The notes: generated by a model from the letters alone, not told the origin. A stretch of DNA of 64,000 bases from Streptomyces liangshanensis (GCF_011694815.1 NZ_CP050177.1:6269501-6333500), one strand, 5' to 3'. Shown: positions 9,245-18,658, counted from the first letter of the stretch. Numbers and translations: made by a program.

Positions 9245-9616
9245 GTGAGCCTGTCGAAGCCCGAGATCGACTTCCCCGTCGGCGACGCCCCCACCGAGCT
9301 CCAGATCGAGGACATCGTGGTGGGAGACGGCACCGAGGCCAAGCCCGGCGCCACGGTCGAGGTCCACTACGTGGGGGTCACCTTCGAGACCGGGGAGGAG
9401 TTCGACGCCTCCTGGAACCGCGGCCAGACCTTCCGCTTCCCGCTGGGGGGCGGCAGGGTCATCAAGGGCTGGGACCAGGGCGTCGCGGGGATGAAGGTCG
9501 GTGGCCGGCGCAAGCTCACCATCCCCTCCCACCTCGCGTACGGCAACCAGTCCCCCTCCCCGCTGATCCCCGCCGGATCGACGCTCATCTTCGTCGTGGA
9601 CCTGCTCGGCGTCTGA
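9245..9616 (+). CDS. FKBP-type peptidyl-prolyl cis-trans isomerase
   Basis: A 123-residue single-domain FKBP. Visible are the standard core strands (VEVHYVGVTFETGEEFDAS), the FRFPLGGGRVIKGWDQGVAGMKVGG segment carrying the active-site Ile-Lys-Gly-Trp, and the C-terminal LAYGNQSP...IPAGSTLIFVVDLL. There is no signal peptide, so it is cytoplasmic. The GTG start follows GGAACGAGG. It catalyses proline isomerisation during protein folding and is a common actinomycete housekeeping gene. It faces the thioesterase gene on the other strand, with a shared hairpin between them. Confidence 0.93.
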   Translation: MSLSKPEIDFPVGDAPTELQIEDIVVGDGTEAKPGATVEVHYVGVTFETGEEFDASWNRGQTFRFPLGGGRVIKGWDQGVAGMKVGGRRKLTIPSHLAYGNQSPSPLIPAGSTLIFVVDLLGV

Positions 9617-9633
9617 GCCGCCGGCCCCCGATG

Positions 9634-9663
9634 GGCGTCCCGCCGCGGTGGTGGCGGGACGCC
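9634..9663. terminator. Bidirectional hairpin between FKBP and thioesterase genes
   Basis: A perfect 11-bp stem (9634-9644 with 9653-9663) and an 8-nt loop in the 60-nt gap between two convergent genes, so it can serve both. Confidence 0.75.
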
Positions 9664-9676
9664 GTGCGTTCGGGTC

Positions 9677-10114
9677 CTAGCCGTTCACCCCGGCGAGGAC
9701 CCGGTCCGTGGGGAGGGTGTCAGGGACGAGGTAGCGGGCGTACCAGCCGCGCTCCTCGGGCGACATGACGCTGCGGCTTCCGGTGGGGTCGAAGCGGACG
9801 TAGCGCGCGCGTACGGTGGCGTGCTCCCCGCGGTCCGAGGAGATGGTGGTGGCGAGGGTCAGGCTGGCCCTCCCGACCTTCTCCGCCCGCAGGGTCAGCC
9901 GGACCTCGGCCAACGTCCAGGGCAGCGGCTTGCTGAAGCCGGCCTGGACGTTCGCGGTCCCCCAGTAGGTCTGGATGCCGAGTTCGTCCCGCAGGGCCCA
10001 CACCCACTCGATCGCGGTGTCCTCCGCGTACTGGATGATCGACAGATTGTGCACGTTGCCGTAGATGTCCGCGTCGCTCATCCGGATGGGCCGCCGGGTC
10101 GTGAACGTTTCCAT
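9677..10114 (-). CDS. Hotdog-fold acyl-CoA thioesterase family protein
   Basis: A 145-residue protein of the 4-hydroxybenzoyl-CoA thioesterase-like/YbgC hotdog family. The N-terminus reads RPIRMSDADIYGNVHNLSII: an aspartate in the MSDAD loop followed by the long hotdog helix (QYAEDTAIEWVWA), then the beta-sheet with RAEKVGRASLTLATTI and HATVRARYVRFDPTG. Such enzymes cleave acyl-CoA or acyl-ACP thioesters in the cytoplasm. It is convergent with the FKBP gene. It lies 11 kb from the PKS cluster and I see no reason to assign it there. The substrate is unknown. Confidence 0.78.
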   Translation of the reverse strand: METFTTRRPIRMSDADIYGNVHNLSIIQYAEDTAIEWVWALRDELGIQTYWGTANVQAGFSKPLPWTLAEVRLTLRAEKVGRASLTLATTISSDRGEHATVRARYVRFDPTGSRSVMSPEERGWYARYLVPDTLPTDRVLAGVNG

Positions 10115-10357
10115 GAGTGTCCTGAATCAGAGAAGGGAAGTGTCCGCGGGGGGACATGACGGGCCGCCCCGGGCCGGTGGTCCTGCGATCGGCGGCCGGT
10201 CAGCGGCCGGCCGGGGTGTGTACCGCTTCTCCCGCGAGGGCCTGGGCGGTGCGGTCGGTGACGGTGCCGTTCGAGCGGTCGCCGGCGCCGGTCGGTGCGC
10301 CGTGCATGATCATCTTTCTCATGCCCGGACAACGACCGTCGCCCGGACAGGGCACGG

Positions 10358-11224
10358 TCAGTCGTCGAGCAGCCAGGTGAGGGTACGGGGCAGGGCGTGC
10401 AGCGCGGCGAAGTGCGCGGCCGCCGGCTCCAGCACGGTGGTCACGTCCGGGATGCGCTCCGCGAGCCAGCGGGTGTGGCCGACCGGCGAGAAGACGTCCT
10501 GCTCGCCGTGCCACAGCAGCACGGGCCCCTGGATGTCGGCGGGGTCGAAGCCCCACGGGCTGCAGAAGGCGAGGGCGTCGTCGATCCAGCCGTACGCCGA
10601 AGTCCGCAACGCCTCCTGGTAGTTGCGCAGCAGCATCATCCTGAGCCCCACGTCGGAGACCACCCGCCGGTCGGAGTCGGTCAGCTCCCTGCGCAGGTCG
10701 TCCAGCAGCCGCACCGGGTCCTTCCTGATCGCGTCGGCGCGCGGGGTGAGCCGGGCCGCCACCCCGTCGGGGTCCACGGACGCGGTGGTGTACTCCAGGA
10801 CGTTCGAGGCGGCCATGCCCTCGAACCAGTCGAGCCCGGCCGCGTCCCGCGGCGCGAGGGTGACCAGCGCGGCCGTACGGGTCACCCGGTCGGGCAGCAG
10901 CGCGGCGCAGGCCAGCGCGTGCGGAGCGCCGCCCGACCGGCCCACGACGGCGAACCGCTCCAGGCCGAGGGCGTCGGCGATCGTCGTCACGTCCTGGGCC
11001 ACGTCGGCGACGCTGCGCCCCTGGAGCCGGTCCGAACCCCCGTACCCCGGCCGGTCGAAGGCGATCAGCTGCATCCCCCGCTGGTACAGGACCAGGCCGC
11101 GGGGGGCCGGGCCCAGCCTGCTGCCCGGCGTGCCGTGCAGCAGGAAGATCGGCCTGCCGTGCGGGTCGCCCAACCGCTCGACCATCAGATGCCGCCCGTC
11201 CGCCCCGCGCACGCGACGTCGCAA
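10358..11224 (-). CDS. Alpha/beta hydrolase
   Basis: An alpha/beta-hydrolase fold protein of about 288 residues. It has the oxyanion segment FLLHGTPGSRLGP, FDRPGYGGSD, the nucleophile elbow VGRSGGAPHA (Gly-x-Ser-x-Gly), a late aspartate in LLWHGEQDVFSP, and a C-terminal histidine in AAHFAAL. These give a Ser-Asp-His triad. The start is uncertain: TTG 11224 follows AGGAAGG at good distance; GTG 11212 and a much longer ATG 11326 are in frame, but the extra N-terminus of the long form has no family-like sequence. The gene seems to stand alone; the substrate cannot be read from the sequence. Confidence 0.82.
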   Translation of the reverse strand: MRRRVRGADGRHLMVERLGDPHGRPIFLLHGTPGSRLGPAPRGLVLYQRGMQLIAFDRPGYGGSDRLQGRSVADVAQDVTTIADALGLERFAVVGRSGGAPHALACAALLPDRVTRTAALVTLAPRDAAGLDWFEGMAASNVLEYTTASVDPDGVAARLTPRADAIRKDPVRLLDDLRRELTDSDRRVVSDVGLRMMLLRNYQEALRTSAYGWIDDALAFCSPWGFDPADIQGPVLLWHGEQDVFSPVGHTRWLAERIPDVTTVLEPAAAHFAALHALPRTLTWLLDD

Positions 11225-11675
11225 CCCCCCGCCCCTTCCTCGTGAAGGCCCTTCTCCCACAGCACGGCCGGCACGGCCCGCACGGCGCGCGCCGGCAGGG
11301 CCTGTACAAGCACCGTGTTCCTGCATTCCCCGCCGGTGTGCTGATCACCCATCAGGGCGGGCCGGGCGGCCGGTTCACGCCGATTGTCCCGGGGGAGCCG
11401 TGGGACCCCTGGGACGGATGTGAGCGGGGGGCGTCGATTTCAGGACAGGACTAGTCCTTACCGCCTGCTGCACGGGCGGTCGCACCGGGTGTTCGCATAC
11501 GGAACCATTCCCGCCCAACCCCGGATGGCCGAGAGGCCCGGGGCCGTTCGGCTGGCCGTGAGCGCGTCCTGAACTCGGCCTTGTGTGCTACTCGCCGGTC
11601 TCGGAATAGTGGGCGCCTCATCCCCGTGCCAGGACACCCCACATGCTCCGGCACGGTTCCCCCCACAGGAGGTCG
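11225..11675. other. Intergenic region between hydrolase and protease genes
   Basis: About 450 nt between divergent genes with no credible ORF. It holds a promoter candidate for the protease: TTGTGT (11581-11586), 17 nt, GAATAG (11604-11609), about 67 nt before the start. Locally AT-richer sequence near 11480-11510 could hold the hydrolase promoter. Nothing else is recognised. Confidence 0.4.
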
Positions 11676-12761
11676 ATGGTGCAGCACCGGCGCATTTCGA
11701 AGAAGCGGGCGACGCTGGCAGGTGGTGCGGCGATCGCGGTGGTGGCGGCCGGCCTCACCTTCCGGACTGCGAACGCCAGTGAAGGAACGGCTCCTCCCAC
11801 CCCGAAGTCCCTGACCGCCGCGGCGGCCGGAAACCTCGCGTCGACGCTTGACGACAGCCTGGGCGGCGACACGGCCGGCTCGTACTACGACGCCAGGACC
11901 AAGGTGTTGGTGGTCAACGTGGTCGACGAGCGGGCGGCCGAGAAGGTCCGGGAGGCCGGCGGCCGGGCGAGACTGGTCGGGAACACCCTGGGCGAGCTGA
12001 AGGCCGCGGCGGGGACCCTCGCCGACCGGGCGTCCCTCCCCGGCACGTCCTGGGCGGTCGACCCGGTGACCAACAAGGTCGCCGTCGCGGCCGACAGCAC
12101 GGTCGTGGGCGCCGCCTGGGACCAGCTCGACGGTGTCGTGAAGGACCTGGGGGACAAGGCGCAACTGACCAGGGTGCCGGGGGAGTTCAAGCCCTTCCTC
12201 TCGGGCGGTGACGCGATCACGGGCAGCGGCGGACGCTGCTCGCTCGGCTTCAACGTGGTCAAGGACGGCCAGCCGTTCTTCCTGACGGCGGGGCACTGCA
12301 CGGAGGCCATCCAGAGCTGGTCCGACGCGCGGGGCAACCCGGTCGGGGCCAACGCGGGCTCCAGCTTCCCCGGCAACGACTACGGCCTGGTGAAGTACGC
12401 CGCCGGGGTCGCCCACCCCAGCGAGGTCAACCTCTACAACGGCGCCGCGCAGGCGATCACCGGGGCGGGCGCGGCGACGGTCGGCCAGCAGGTGACCAGG
12501 AGCGGGTCCACCACCCAGGTGCACACCGGTCAGGTCACCGGGCTCGACGCCACCGTGAACTACGGCAACGGCGACATCGTCAACGGGCTCATCAGGACCA
12601 CGGTCTGCGCGGAGCCGGGCGACAGCGGCGGCTCGCTGTTCGCGGGCTCCACCGCGCTCGGGCTGACCTCGGGCGGCAGCGGCGACTGCTCGGCGGGCGG
12701 GACGACGTTCTTCCAGCCGGTGCCGGAGGCGCTCGCGGCGTTCGGGGCGCAGATCGGCTGA
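11676..12761 (+). CDS. Secreted streptogrisin-type S1 serine protease
   Basis: A 361-residue chymotrypsin-fold (S1/S2A) protease precursor. A signal peptide spans residues 1 to about 34 ([20 protein letters not shown]... ending RTANAS). An alpha-lytic-protease-type prodomain covers about 40-180. The mature enzyme begins near [12 protein letters not shown]. The catalytic triad is His207 (TAGHC), Asp235 (NDYGLV) and Ser317 (GDSGGS), with paired cysteines around the His and Ser loops. AGGAGG at 11667-11672 serves ATG 11676 (3-nt spacing) or GTG 11679 (6 nt), so the exact first codon is open; an upstream ATG at 11643 is disfavoured. It degrades extracellular protein. A hairpin follows the stop. 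Confidence 0.92.
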   Translation: MVQHRRISKKRATLAGGAAIAVVAAGLTFRTANASEGTAPPTPKSLTAAAAGNLASTLDDSLGGDTAGSYYDARTKVLVVNVVDERAAEKVREAGGRARLVGNTLGELKAAAGTLADRASLPGTSWAVDPVTNKVAVAADSTVVGAAWDQLDGVVKDLGDKAQLTRVPGEFKPFLSGGDAITGSGGRCSLGFNVVKDGQPFFLTAGHCTEAIQSWSDARGNPVGANAGSSFPGNDYGLVKYAAGVAHPSEVNLYNGAAQAITGAGAATVGQQVTRSGSTTQVHTGQVTGLDATVNYGNGDIVNGLIRTTVCAEPGDSGGSLFAGSTALGLTSGGSGDCSAGGTTFFQPVPEALAAFGAQIG

Positions 12762-12776
12762 TCGGCTGGATTGACC

Positions 12777-13883
12777 TCACGCGCCGGACGGGCCCGCATC
12801 GGCCCCGTCCGGCGCGTGCGGCGTTCCCGGGGCGTGCGGCGTTCCCGGGGTGGTGGCCGCCTCGCTCCCGTCGTCTCTCCCGCCCCTCCCGCGCAGCGAG
12901 GACATGAGCAGCAGGAGCAGGGTGCCGCCGACCGCCCAGGCGGAGAGCACGATCAGCCGTACGGCGATCGCGTTGCCGTGGAAGTACGCGATCGAGCGGG
13001 CGACCCAGGTGGCGGAGCCCGGCGGCAGCGCGGGCCCGATCGAACGCCAGAAGTCCGGCAGCAGCGGGATCGGGACGGCGCCGCCCGCGCTCGGGTTGCC
13101 GGCGATGACGATCAGCAGGATCGCCACGCCGATGCCGACGATGCCGAAGACCGACTGGAGGGCCAGGGTGGCCGCGCCGACCGCGAAGACGGTGAGTGCG
13201 CCGAGCCCCCACAGCCCGAACAGGCTGCCCGGCAGCGCGGACAGGATCGGCCCGGCGATCACCGCGCCGAGCAGGCCGCCGACGATCGCGTACCCCGCCA
13301 TGACGAGCAGCCGGATCGCCGCCCTGGCGCGGTTGGCCGGCCGGGCCCCGGCGCTGATCGCGAGGGCGCCCGCGCACAGGTAGCCGCCGACGCACCAGCC
13401 GACCACCAGGTAGAACGCGGACAGCCCGTGGGCGTCGTGCGAGGAGGCGGGCGCCACGTCGTCCAGCCGGAGACCGCGCCGCTGCTGCTGTTCGATCTGG
13501 TCGAAGATGTTCACCAGCACACCGGTCTCGGTCGAGCCCTGGCCCGAGGCGACCAGCAGGGTGTCGGTGGTGCCCCGGGCGTCGACGATCAGCGCCGCGT
13601 CGATGTCGCGGTTCAGCATCTGGTGGCGCGCGGTCCCCTCGTCGGGGAGTGTGCGCGGGGAGAGAGGCTTGCCCGGCAGCTGTTCGAGATCGGCCGCCAG
13701 CTGTCCGGCGAGCTGCCCCGGCGCGACGACGCCGATCTTCACGTCCGTGGGCTTCGGGCTGTGCAGCGCCCCTACGTAGGACGCGATGAAGAGCAGCTGG
13801 AGGCCCAGCACGCCGACGATGAGCAGGGCGGCTCTCGGCGTGACCGCCGTCTTCACCTCGTCCAGGAAAGTCATGCCCCTCAC
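12777..13883 (-). CDS. DUF3533/ABC-2-like membrane protein
   Basis: A 368-residue integral membrane protein. One N-terminal transmembrane helix (AALLIVGVLGLQLLFIASYV, about 17-36) is followed by an extracytoplasmic domain of about 140 residues (KIGVVAPGQLAGQL...), then five or six helices from about residue 165 (FYLVVGWCVGGYLCAGALAI through ILLIVIAGNPSAG) and a last helix near 325-345. This is the layout of DUF3533/YhgE-Pip/ABC-2 type permeases, which act in export or cell-surface functions without a known substrate. No ATPase partner is adjacent. The C-terminal tail is Pro/Thr/Gly-rich with a duplicated PGTPHA. The start is GTG 13883 or ATG 13874. It is divergent from dnaE2 and shares the intergenic region with the SOS box. 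Confidence 0.72.
   Translation of the reverse strand: MRGMTFLDEVKTAVTPRAALLIVGVLGLQLLFIASYVGALHSPKPTDVKIGVVAPGQLAGQLAADLEQLPGKPLSPRTLPDEGTARHQMLNRDIDAALIVDARGTTDTLLVASGQGSTETGVLVNIFDQIEQQQRRGLRLDDVAPASSHDAHGLSAFYLVVGWCVGGYLCAGALAISAGARPANRARAAIRLLVMAGYAIVGGLLGAVIAGPILSALPGSLFGLWGLGALTVFAVGAATLALQSVFGIVGIGVAILLIVIAGNPSAGGAVPIPLLPDFWRSIGPALPPGSATWVARSIAYFHGNAIAVRLIVLSAWAVGGTLLLLLMSSLRGRGGRDDGSEAATTPGTPHAPGTPHAPDGADAGPSGA
12780..12816. terminator. Hairpin between convergent protease and DUF3533-type genes
   Basis: A 13-bp stem (12780-12792 with 12804-12816). It lies just after the protease stop and inside the last codons of the opposite-strand gene. An 18-nt direct repeat next to it encodes PGTPHA twice in that gene's tail. 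Confidence 0.65.
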
Positions 13884-13944
13884 GGTCCGGGGGCCGGGGT
13901 GTCCTCGCAGGTGGGAGGGGGCCGAATGGTCGAGAGAACGCTAA

Positions 13945-13960
13945 TCGTACGCACGTTCGA
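13945..13960. promoter_or_regulatory. LexA (SOS) box
   Basis: The sequence TCGTACGCACGTTCGA matches the actinobacterial/Bacillus-type LexA operator TCGAAC-N4-GTTCGA at 11 of 12 defined positions. It lies 67 nt upstream of dnaE2, which is LexA-controlled in Streptomyces and Mycobacterium. The operator could also affect the divergent gene. Confidence 0.78.
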
Positions 13961-14026
13961 AACTTGGTCTATGGTGGGGACGGGGGAGGTGAGAACGGTG
14001 AGAACGGACGGAGCCAGGAGGTGCGG

Positions 14027-17000
14027 ATGCCCGGGTTCACGCATCTGCGCACCGTCTCCGGGTTCTCCCTGCGGTACGGGGCCTCGCACCCGGAGCGGCT
14101 GGCCGAGCGCGCGGCCGCGCGCGGCATGGACGCCCTCGCGCTGACCGACCGCGACAGCCTCGCGGGCACGGTCCGCTTCGCCAAGGCGTGCGCCGAGGAG
14201 GGGATCCGCCCGCTGTTCGGGGTGGAGCTGGCGGTGGAGGAAGGCGGCCGGGCGGGGGGCGGTGCGGCCGGGCGGGTGCGTGCGGGAGGGGGCGGCGGCG
14301 CTGTCGAGCGGGGACGTGCGTCGGTGGGTTCCGGTGGTGTCGGGTCGGGGCGTACCGGGGCGGCCGGTGGTGAGTGGGGTCGTACGGCGGACGCCGGCGG
14401 GGCCGCGCGCCGGCGCGTGCCCGTGCGGGGCGGGGCCTTCGTCGACGAGTCCGCGCCCCGCGCGGTCTTCCTCGCCCGGGACGGCGCGGCCGGCTGGGCC
14501 GACCTGTGCCGGCTCGTCTCCACCGCGCACGCCGCCGGGGAGGACAGCCCCCTGCTGCCCTGGGGGGACAACCACGGCGACGGGCTGACCGTGCTCCTCG
14601 GGCCCGGCTCCGAGACCGGCCGGGCCCTCGCGGCGGGCCGCCCCGACCGGGCCGCGCGGCTCCTCGCGCCCTGGCGCGAGATCTACGGGGACGCGCTGCG
14701 CCTGGAGGTCGTGCACCACGGCCGTACGGGCACCGGGCCCGGATCGCTGCGGCACGCCGCCCGCACGCTCGGGTTCGCCACCGAGCAGGGGGTACGAGCC
14801 GTCCTCAGCAACGCCGTGCGCTACGCCGACCCCGGGCAGGGGCCCGTCGCCGACGTGCTCGACTCGGCCCGCAGGCTGATGCCCATCGACCCGCGCGGCA
14901 CCCTCGACAGCGGGGAGCGCTGGCTCAAGGGGCCGGACGCGATGGTCCGTACCGCCGAGCTGGTCGCCGAGGCCGCCGGATTCCGGCGGGACATCGCCCA
15001 CCGGCTGCTCGCCCTGACCGAGGAGACCGCCGCGAGCTGCGTGGTCGACCCCGAGGACGACCTCGGCATCGGCACCGTCCACTTCCCCGAGCCCCGGCTG
15101 GTCGGCGCCGACCGCCGCAGCGCCTCGCGGGTGCTGCGCTCCCGCGCCGCCGCCGGGATGGTGCTGCGCGGCTACGACCGGCGCGGTGACCACCGGGAGT
15201 ACTGGGACCGGATGGACGACGAGCTGCGCACCATTGACCGACTGGGCTTCGCCTCCTACTTCCTGACGGTGGCTCAGGTCGTGTCCGACGTGAAGGGCAT
15301 GGGGGTCAGGGTCACCGCGCGGGGCTCGGGCGCGGGGTCCCTGGTCAACCACCTGCTGGGCATCGCCCACGCGGACCCGGTCGCGCACGGCCTGCTGATG
15401 GAACGTTTCCTCTCCACGCGCAGGGAAGGACTCCCCGACATCGACATCGACGTCGAGTCCGCGCGGCGGCTGGAGGTCTACCGCGCGATCCTCGACCGGT
15501 TCGGCCCCGAGCGGGTCGCGGCCGTCGCCATGCCGGAGACGTACCGGGTGCGCCATGCCGTACGGGACGTGGGCGCGGCCCTCTCCATGGACCCCGCCGA
15601 GATCGACCGGATCGCCAAGTCCTTCCCCCACATCCGGGCCAGGGACGCCCGCGCCGCCCTGGAGGAACTGCCCGAACTGCGCGCGCTCGCCGGGGAGTCG
15701 GAGCGGGGAGGCGCGAAGTACACCCGGCTGTGGGACCTGGTGGAGGCGCTGGACGCGCTGCCGCGCGGGATCGCCATGCACCCGTGCGGGGTGCTCCTCT
15801 CGGACGCCTCGCTGCTGCGCCGCACCCCGGTGGTGCCGACCAGCGGCGAGCACTTCCCCATGTCCCAGTTCGACAAGGAGGACGTCGAACGGCTGGGGCT
15901 GCTCAAACTCGACGTGCTGGGCGTACGGATGCAGTCGGCGATGGCGCACGCCGTCACGGAGATCGCGCGCGCCACGGGCGAGGACCTGGACCTGGACGAT
16001 CCGGCGCAGGTCCCGGAGGGCGACCCGGAGACGTACCGGCTGATCCGCTCCGCCGAGACCCTGGGCTGCTTCCAGATCGAATCGCCGGGGCAGCGCGACC
16101 TGGTCGGCCGGCTCCAGCCCGCGACCTTCCACGACCTGGTGGTCGACATCTCGCTCTTCCGGCCGGGACCGGTGGCGGCCGACATGGTGCGCCCGTTCAT
16201 CGAGGCCCGGCACGGCCGGGCGCCGGTCCGCTACCCGCACGCCGACCTGGAGGAGGCGTTGAGCGAGACGTACGGGGTGGTCGTCTTCCACGAACAGATC
16301 ATCCGGATGGTCGACATCATGACGGGCTGCGGCAAGGAGGAGGCGGACAAGGTGCGCAGGGGGCTGTCCGACCCGGAGTCGCAGGGCAGGATCCGGGCCT
16401 GGTTCGAGCGGCGGACGCGGGAGCGGGGGTACGCGCCCGACGTGACCGCGCGCACCTGGGAGATCATCGAGGCGTTCGGCTCGTACGGCTTCTGCAAGGC
16501 GCACGCGGTCGCGTTCGCCGTACCGACCTACCAGTCGGCGTGGCTCAAGGCGCACCACCCGGCCGCCTTCTACGCCGGACTGCTCACCCACGACCCGGGG
16601 ATGTACCCGAAGAGGCTGCTGCTGGCGGACGCGCGGCGGCGGGGGGTGCCGGTGCTGCCGCTGGACGTGAACCGGTCGGCCGTCACCCATCACATCGAAC
16701 TGGTGTCCGATGGGGCCGCGCGGCCGGGGACCTGGGGGCTGCGGCTGGCGCTCTCCGACGTCCACGGCATCAGCGAGGCGGAGGCGGCACGGATCGAGGC
16801 GGGGCAGCCGTACTCCTCGCTGCTGGACTTCTGGCAGCGGGCCCGGCCGGGCCGCCCGGTGGCCGAACGGCTCGCGCAGGTCGGCGCGTTGGACGCCTTC
16901 GGCGCCAACCGCCGGGACCTGCTGCTGCACCTGTTCGAACTGCACGGCGCCCAGCGCGGAGCGGGGTCCCGCGGTGACCAACTCCCGCTCGGCGGAGGGC

Positions 17001-17626
17001 AGCGGACCGCTCCCGTCGGACTGCCCGACCTGGGCGACGCGGAGCGCCTGAGCGCCGAGTTGGGCGTGCTCGGCATGGACGCCTCCCGCCATCTGATGGA
17101 GGACCACTACGCGTTCCTCAAGGAGCTCGGCGCGTTCTCCGCCAAACGCCTGCGGGACGTGCCCCACGGCGCGACCGTCCTGGTGGCGGGGGCCAAGGTG
17201 GCGACCCAGACCCCGCCGATCCGCTCCGGCAAGCGGGTCATCTTCACCACGCTGGACGACGGGACGGGCCTGGTCGACCTGGCCTTCTTCGACGACAGCC
17301 ACGAGGCGTGCGCGCACACGGTGTTCCACTCCTGGCTGCTGCTGGTACGGGGGGTGGTGCAGCGGCGCGGGGCGCGGAGCCTGAGCGTGGTGGGGGCGGC
17401 GGCGTGGAACCTGGCGGAGCTGGTGGAGCTGCGGAAGGAGGGCGGCCTGGAGGCGGTCGCGGCGGCACTGGACGCGCCCGCGCCTGCTCCGTCCGGGGAC
17501 AACGGCCGGCGGATCAGGCTGCCCACCGGCTACGAGATGAACCCGTGGTCCGACCTCCGGCCGCCCGGCGAAGGCCTGCCCACCGGGCGGAAGTTGTGGC
17601 ACTCCAGCCCGGGGAGCGCGGGATGA
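14027..17626 (+). CDS. dnaE2: Error-prone DNA polymerase III alpha subunit DnaE2
   Basis: A 1199-residue C-family polymerase used in damage-induced translesion synthesis. The N-terminal PHP domain starts FTHLRTVSGFSLRYGASHPE. An Arg/Gly-rich insertion follows at about residues 70-140 (unusually low complexity). The palm carries catalytic aspartates in LPDIDIDVES (about 470). The fingers include FRPGPVAADMVRPFIEARHG and SYGFCKAHAVAFA. The OB domain is near 1040-1140, and the C-terminus KLWHSSPGSAG is characteristic of DnaE2. ATG 14027 follows AGGAGG (14016-14021) at 5 nt; in-frame GTG 14021 overlaps the RBS and is unlikely. The stop overlaps the next start (ATGA), giving an operon with the ImuB-like gene. 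An SOS box lies upstream. Confidence 0.95.
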   Translation: MPGFTHLRTVSGFSLRYGASHPERLAERAAARGMDALALTDRDSLAGTVRFAKACAEEGIRPLFGVELAVEEGGRAGGGAAGRVRAGGGGGAVERGRASVGSGGVGSGRTGAAGGEWGRTADAGGAARRRVPVRGGAFVDESAPRAVFLARDGAAGWADLCRLVSTAHAAGEDSPLLPWGDNHGDGLTVLLGPGSETGRALAAGRPDRAARLLAPWREIYGDALRLEVVHHGRTGTGPGSLRHAARTLGFATEQGVRAVLSNAVRYADPGQGPVADVLDSARRLMPIDPRGTLDSGERWLKGPDAMVRTAELVAEAAGFRRDIAHRLLALTEETAASCVVDPEDDLGIGTVHFPEPRLVGADRRSASRVLRSRAAAGMVLRGYDRRGDHREYWDRMDDELRTIDRLGFASYFLTVAQVVSDVKGMGVRVTARGSGAGSLVNHLLGIAHADPVAHGLLMERFLSTRREGLPDIDIDVESARRLEVYRAILDRFGPERVAAVAMPETYRVRHAVRDVGAALSMDPAEIDRIAKSFPHIRARDARAALEELPELRALAGESERGGAKYTRLWDLVEALDALPRGIAMHPCGVLLSDASLLRRTPVVPTSGEHFPMSQFDKEDVERLGLLKLDVLGVRMQSAMAHAVTEIARATGEDLDLDDPAQVPEGDPETYRLIRSAETLGCFQIESPGQRDLVGRLQPATFHDLVVDISLFRPGPVAADMVRPFIEARHGRAPVRYPHADLEEALSETYGVVVFHEQIIRMVDIMTGCGKEEADKVRRGLSDPESQGRIRAWFERRTRERGYAPDVTARTWEIIEAFGSYGFCKAHAVAFAVPTYQSAWLKAHHPAAFYAGLLTHDPGMYPKRLLLADARRRGVPVLPLDVNRSAVTHHIELVSDGAARPGTWGLRLALSDVHGISEAEAARIEAGQPYSSLLDFWQRARPGRPVAERLAQVGALDAFGANRRDLLLHLFELHGAQRGAGSRGDQLPLGGGQRTAPVGLPDLGDAERLSAELGVLGMDASRHLMEDHYAFLKELGAFSAKRLRDVPHGATVLVAGAKVATQTPPIRSGKRVIFTTLDDGTGLVDLAFFDDSHEACAHTVFHSWLLLVRGVVQRRGARSLSVVGAAAWNLAELVELRKEGGLEAVAAALDAPAPAPSGDNGRRIRLPTGYEMNPWSDLRPPGEGLPTGRKLWHSSPGSAG

Positions 17627-18588
17627 TCCTCTGCGTACGCCTGCCGCGCGGCGCCGAACCGGCCCTGCCCGCGCTGCTCGGGCTGATCGAGGACATCAGC
17701 CCGGTGGTCCAGGTGCTGCCACCCGCCGCCGCGCTCGTCGACGTGCGCGGCGCCGAACGGTACTTCGGCCTCGACGCGGCCGGGATCGCCGCCGTCCTGC
17801 GGGTACGGGCGCTCGCGCACCTCGGGACCGGCTGTGCGATCGGGGTGGCCCCCACCCCGATGCTGGCCCGGATGGCCGCCCACGAGGCCGCGCCGGGCAC
17901 GACGTACGTGGTGCCCGACGACGAACGCGCGGTGGAACGGTTCCTGGCCCCGGGCCCGGTGGGCGCGCTGCCCGGCATCGGCGCGGCGACGGCCCGCGCG
18001 CTGCGGGCGTACGGCCTCGACACCATCGGCGCGGCCGCCGCCGTACCGCTCCCGACGCTCCAGCGGCTCATCGGGGTGCGCCTGGGGCGCGAGGTGTACG
18101 AGAAGGCGCACGGCATCGACCGTACGCCGGTCGTCCCGAACGCCGCCGCGCGCTCGATCGCGGCCGAACGGACCTTCGCGCTGGACGAGTTGCACCAGGA
18201 GCGGCAGCGGCGCGCGCTGCTCTCGATCACGGAGGAGCTGGGGGCGGGGATGCGGGGGGCGGGCCAGGTGTGCGGCGCCCTGACCCTCACCGTGCGGTAC
18301 GCGGACCGGTCCGCGACCGTCCGTACGCGCGCGCTGCGTGAGCCGACCGCGCACTCCCCGGCGCTCGCCGCGGCCGTGTACCGGATCCATGGGTCGCTCG
18401 GACTGCAACGGGCGCGTGTGCGGGCTCTTTCCGTACGGGCCGAGGGACTGGTCCCGGCGGACGGGGCCGCCCGCCAGCTGACGTTCGACCCGGCCGACGA
18501 ACGGGCGCGGCGGATCGAGGCGGTGGCCGACCAGGTCCGGGCGAAGTTCGGCGCGGGAGTGTTGCTGCCCGGATCGCTGGCCGCCTGA
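17623..18588 (+). CDS. ImuB-like Y-family DNA polymerase homologue lacking catalytic acids
   Basis: A 321-residue Y-family polymerase-related protein. The thumb helix-hairpin-helix (GALPGIGAATARALRAYGLDTIG, about 120-142) and little-finger region are clear. The N-terminal palm is abbreviated: it begins MILCVRLPRG where active enzymes have a DxD metal-binding motif, and the later motif reads ALVDVRGAERYF instead of SIDE. It therefore looks catalytically dead, as is ImuB in mycobacteria, which serves as an adaptor bringing DnaE2 to the beta clamp. A QLTFDPADE stretch near residue 287 may be a clamp-binding motif (inference). It overlaps dnaE2 by 4 nt and shares its SOS control. No imuA' homologue is beside it. 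Confidence 0.82.
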   Translation: MILCVRLPRGAEPALPALLGLIEDISPVVQVLPPAAALVDVRGAERYFGLDAAGIAAVLRVRALAHLGTGCAIGVAPTPMLARMAAHEAAPGTTYVVPDDERAVERFLAPGPVGALPGIGAATARALRAYGLDTIGAAAAVPLPTLQRLIGVRLGREVYEKAHGIDRTPVVPNAAARSIAAERTFALDELHQERQRRALLSITEELGAGMRGAGQVCGALTLTVRYADRSATVRTRALREPTAHSPALAAAVYRIHGSLGLQRARVRALSVRAEGLVPADGAARQLTFDPADERARRIEAVADQVRAKFGAGVLLPGSLAA

Positions 18589-18620
18589 GGCTAAAGTGAA
18601 GCGCGTCACATTTTACCGAC

Positions 18621-18658
18621 GCGTAACTTCCCTTCTGCTTTCTACTCGTGCGTAACTT
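18621..18658 (+). promoter_or_regulatory. Direct repeats upstream of the lipase gene
   Basis: The 9-mer GCGTAACTT occurs at 18621-18629 and again at 18650-18658 in the 154-nt AT-richer gap before the lipase gene. It is a possible operator pair; no regulator can be named. Confidence 0.3.

Noticed and set aside
9677..10114. Hotdog thioesterase as chain-release enzyme of the PKS
   Set aside because: It lies 11 kb away, beyond several unrelated convergent units, and the cluster has its own type II thioesterase and oxoamine synthase.
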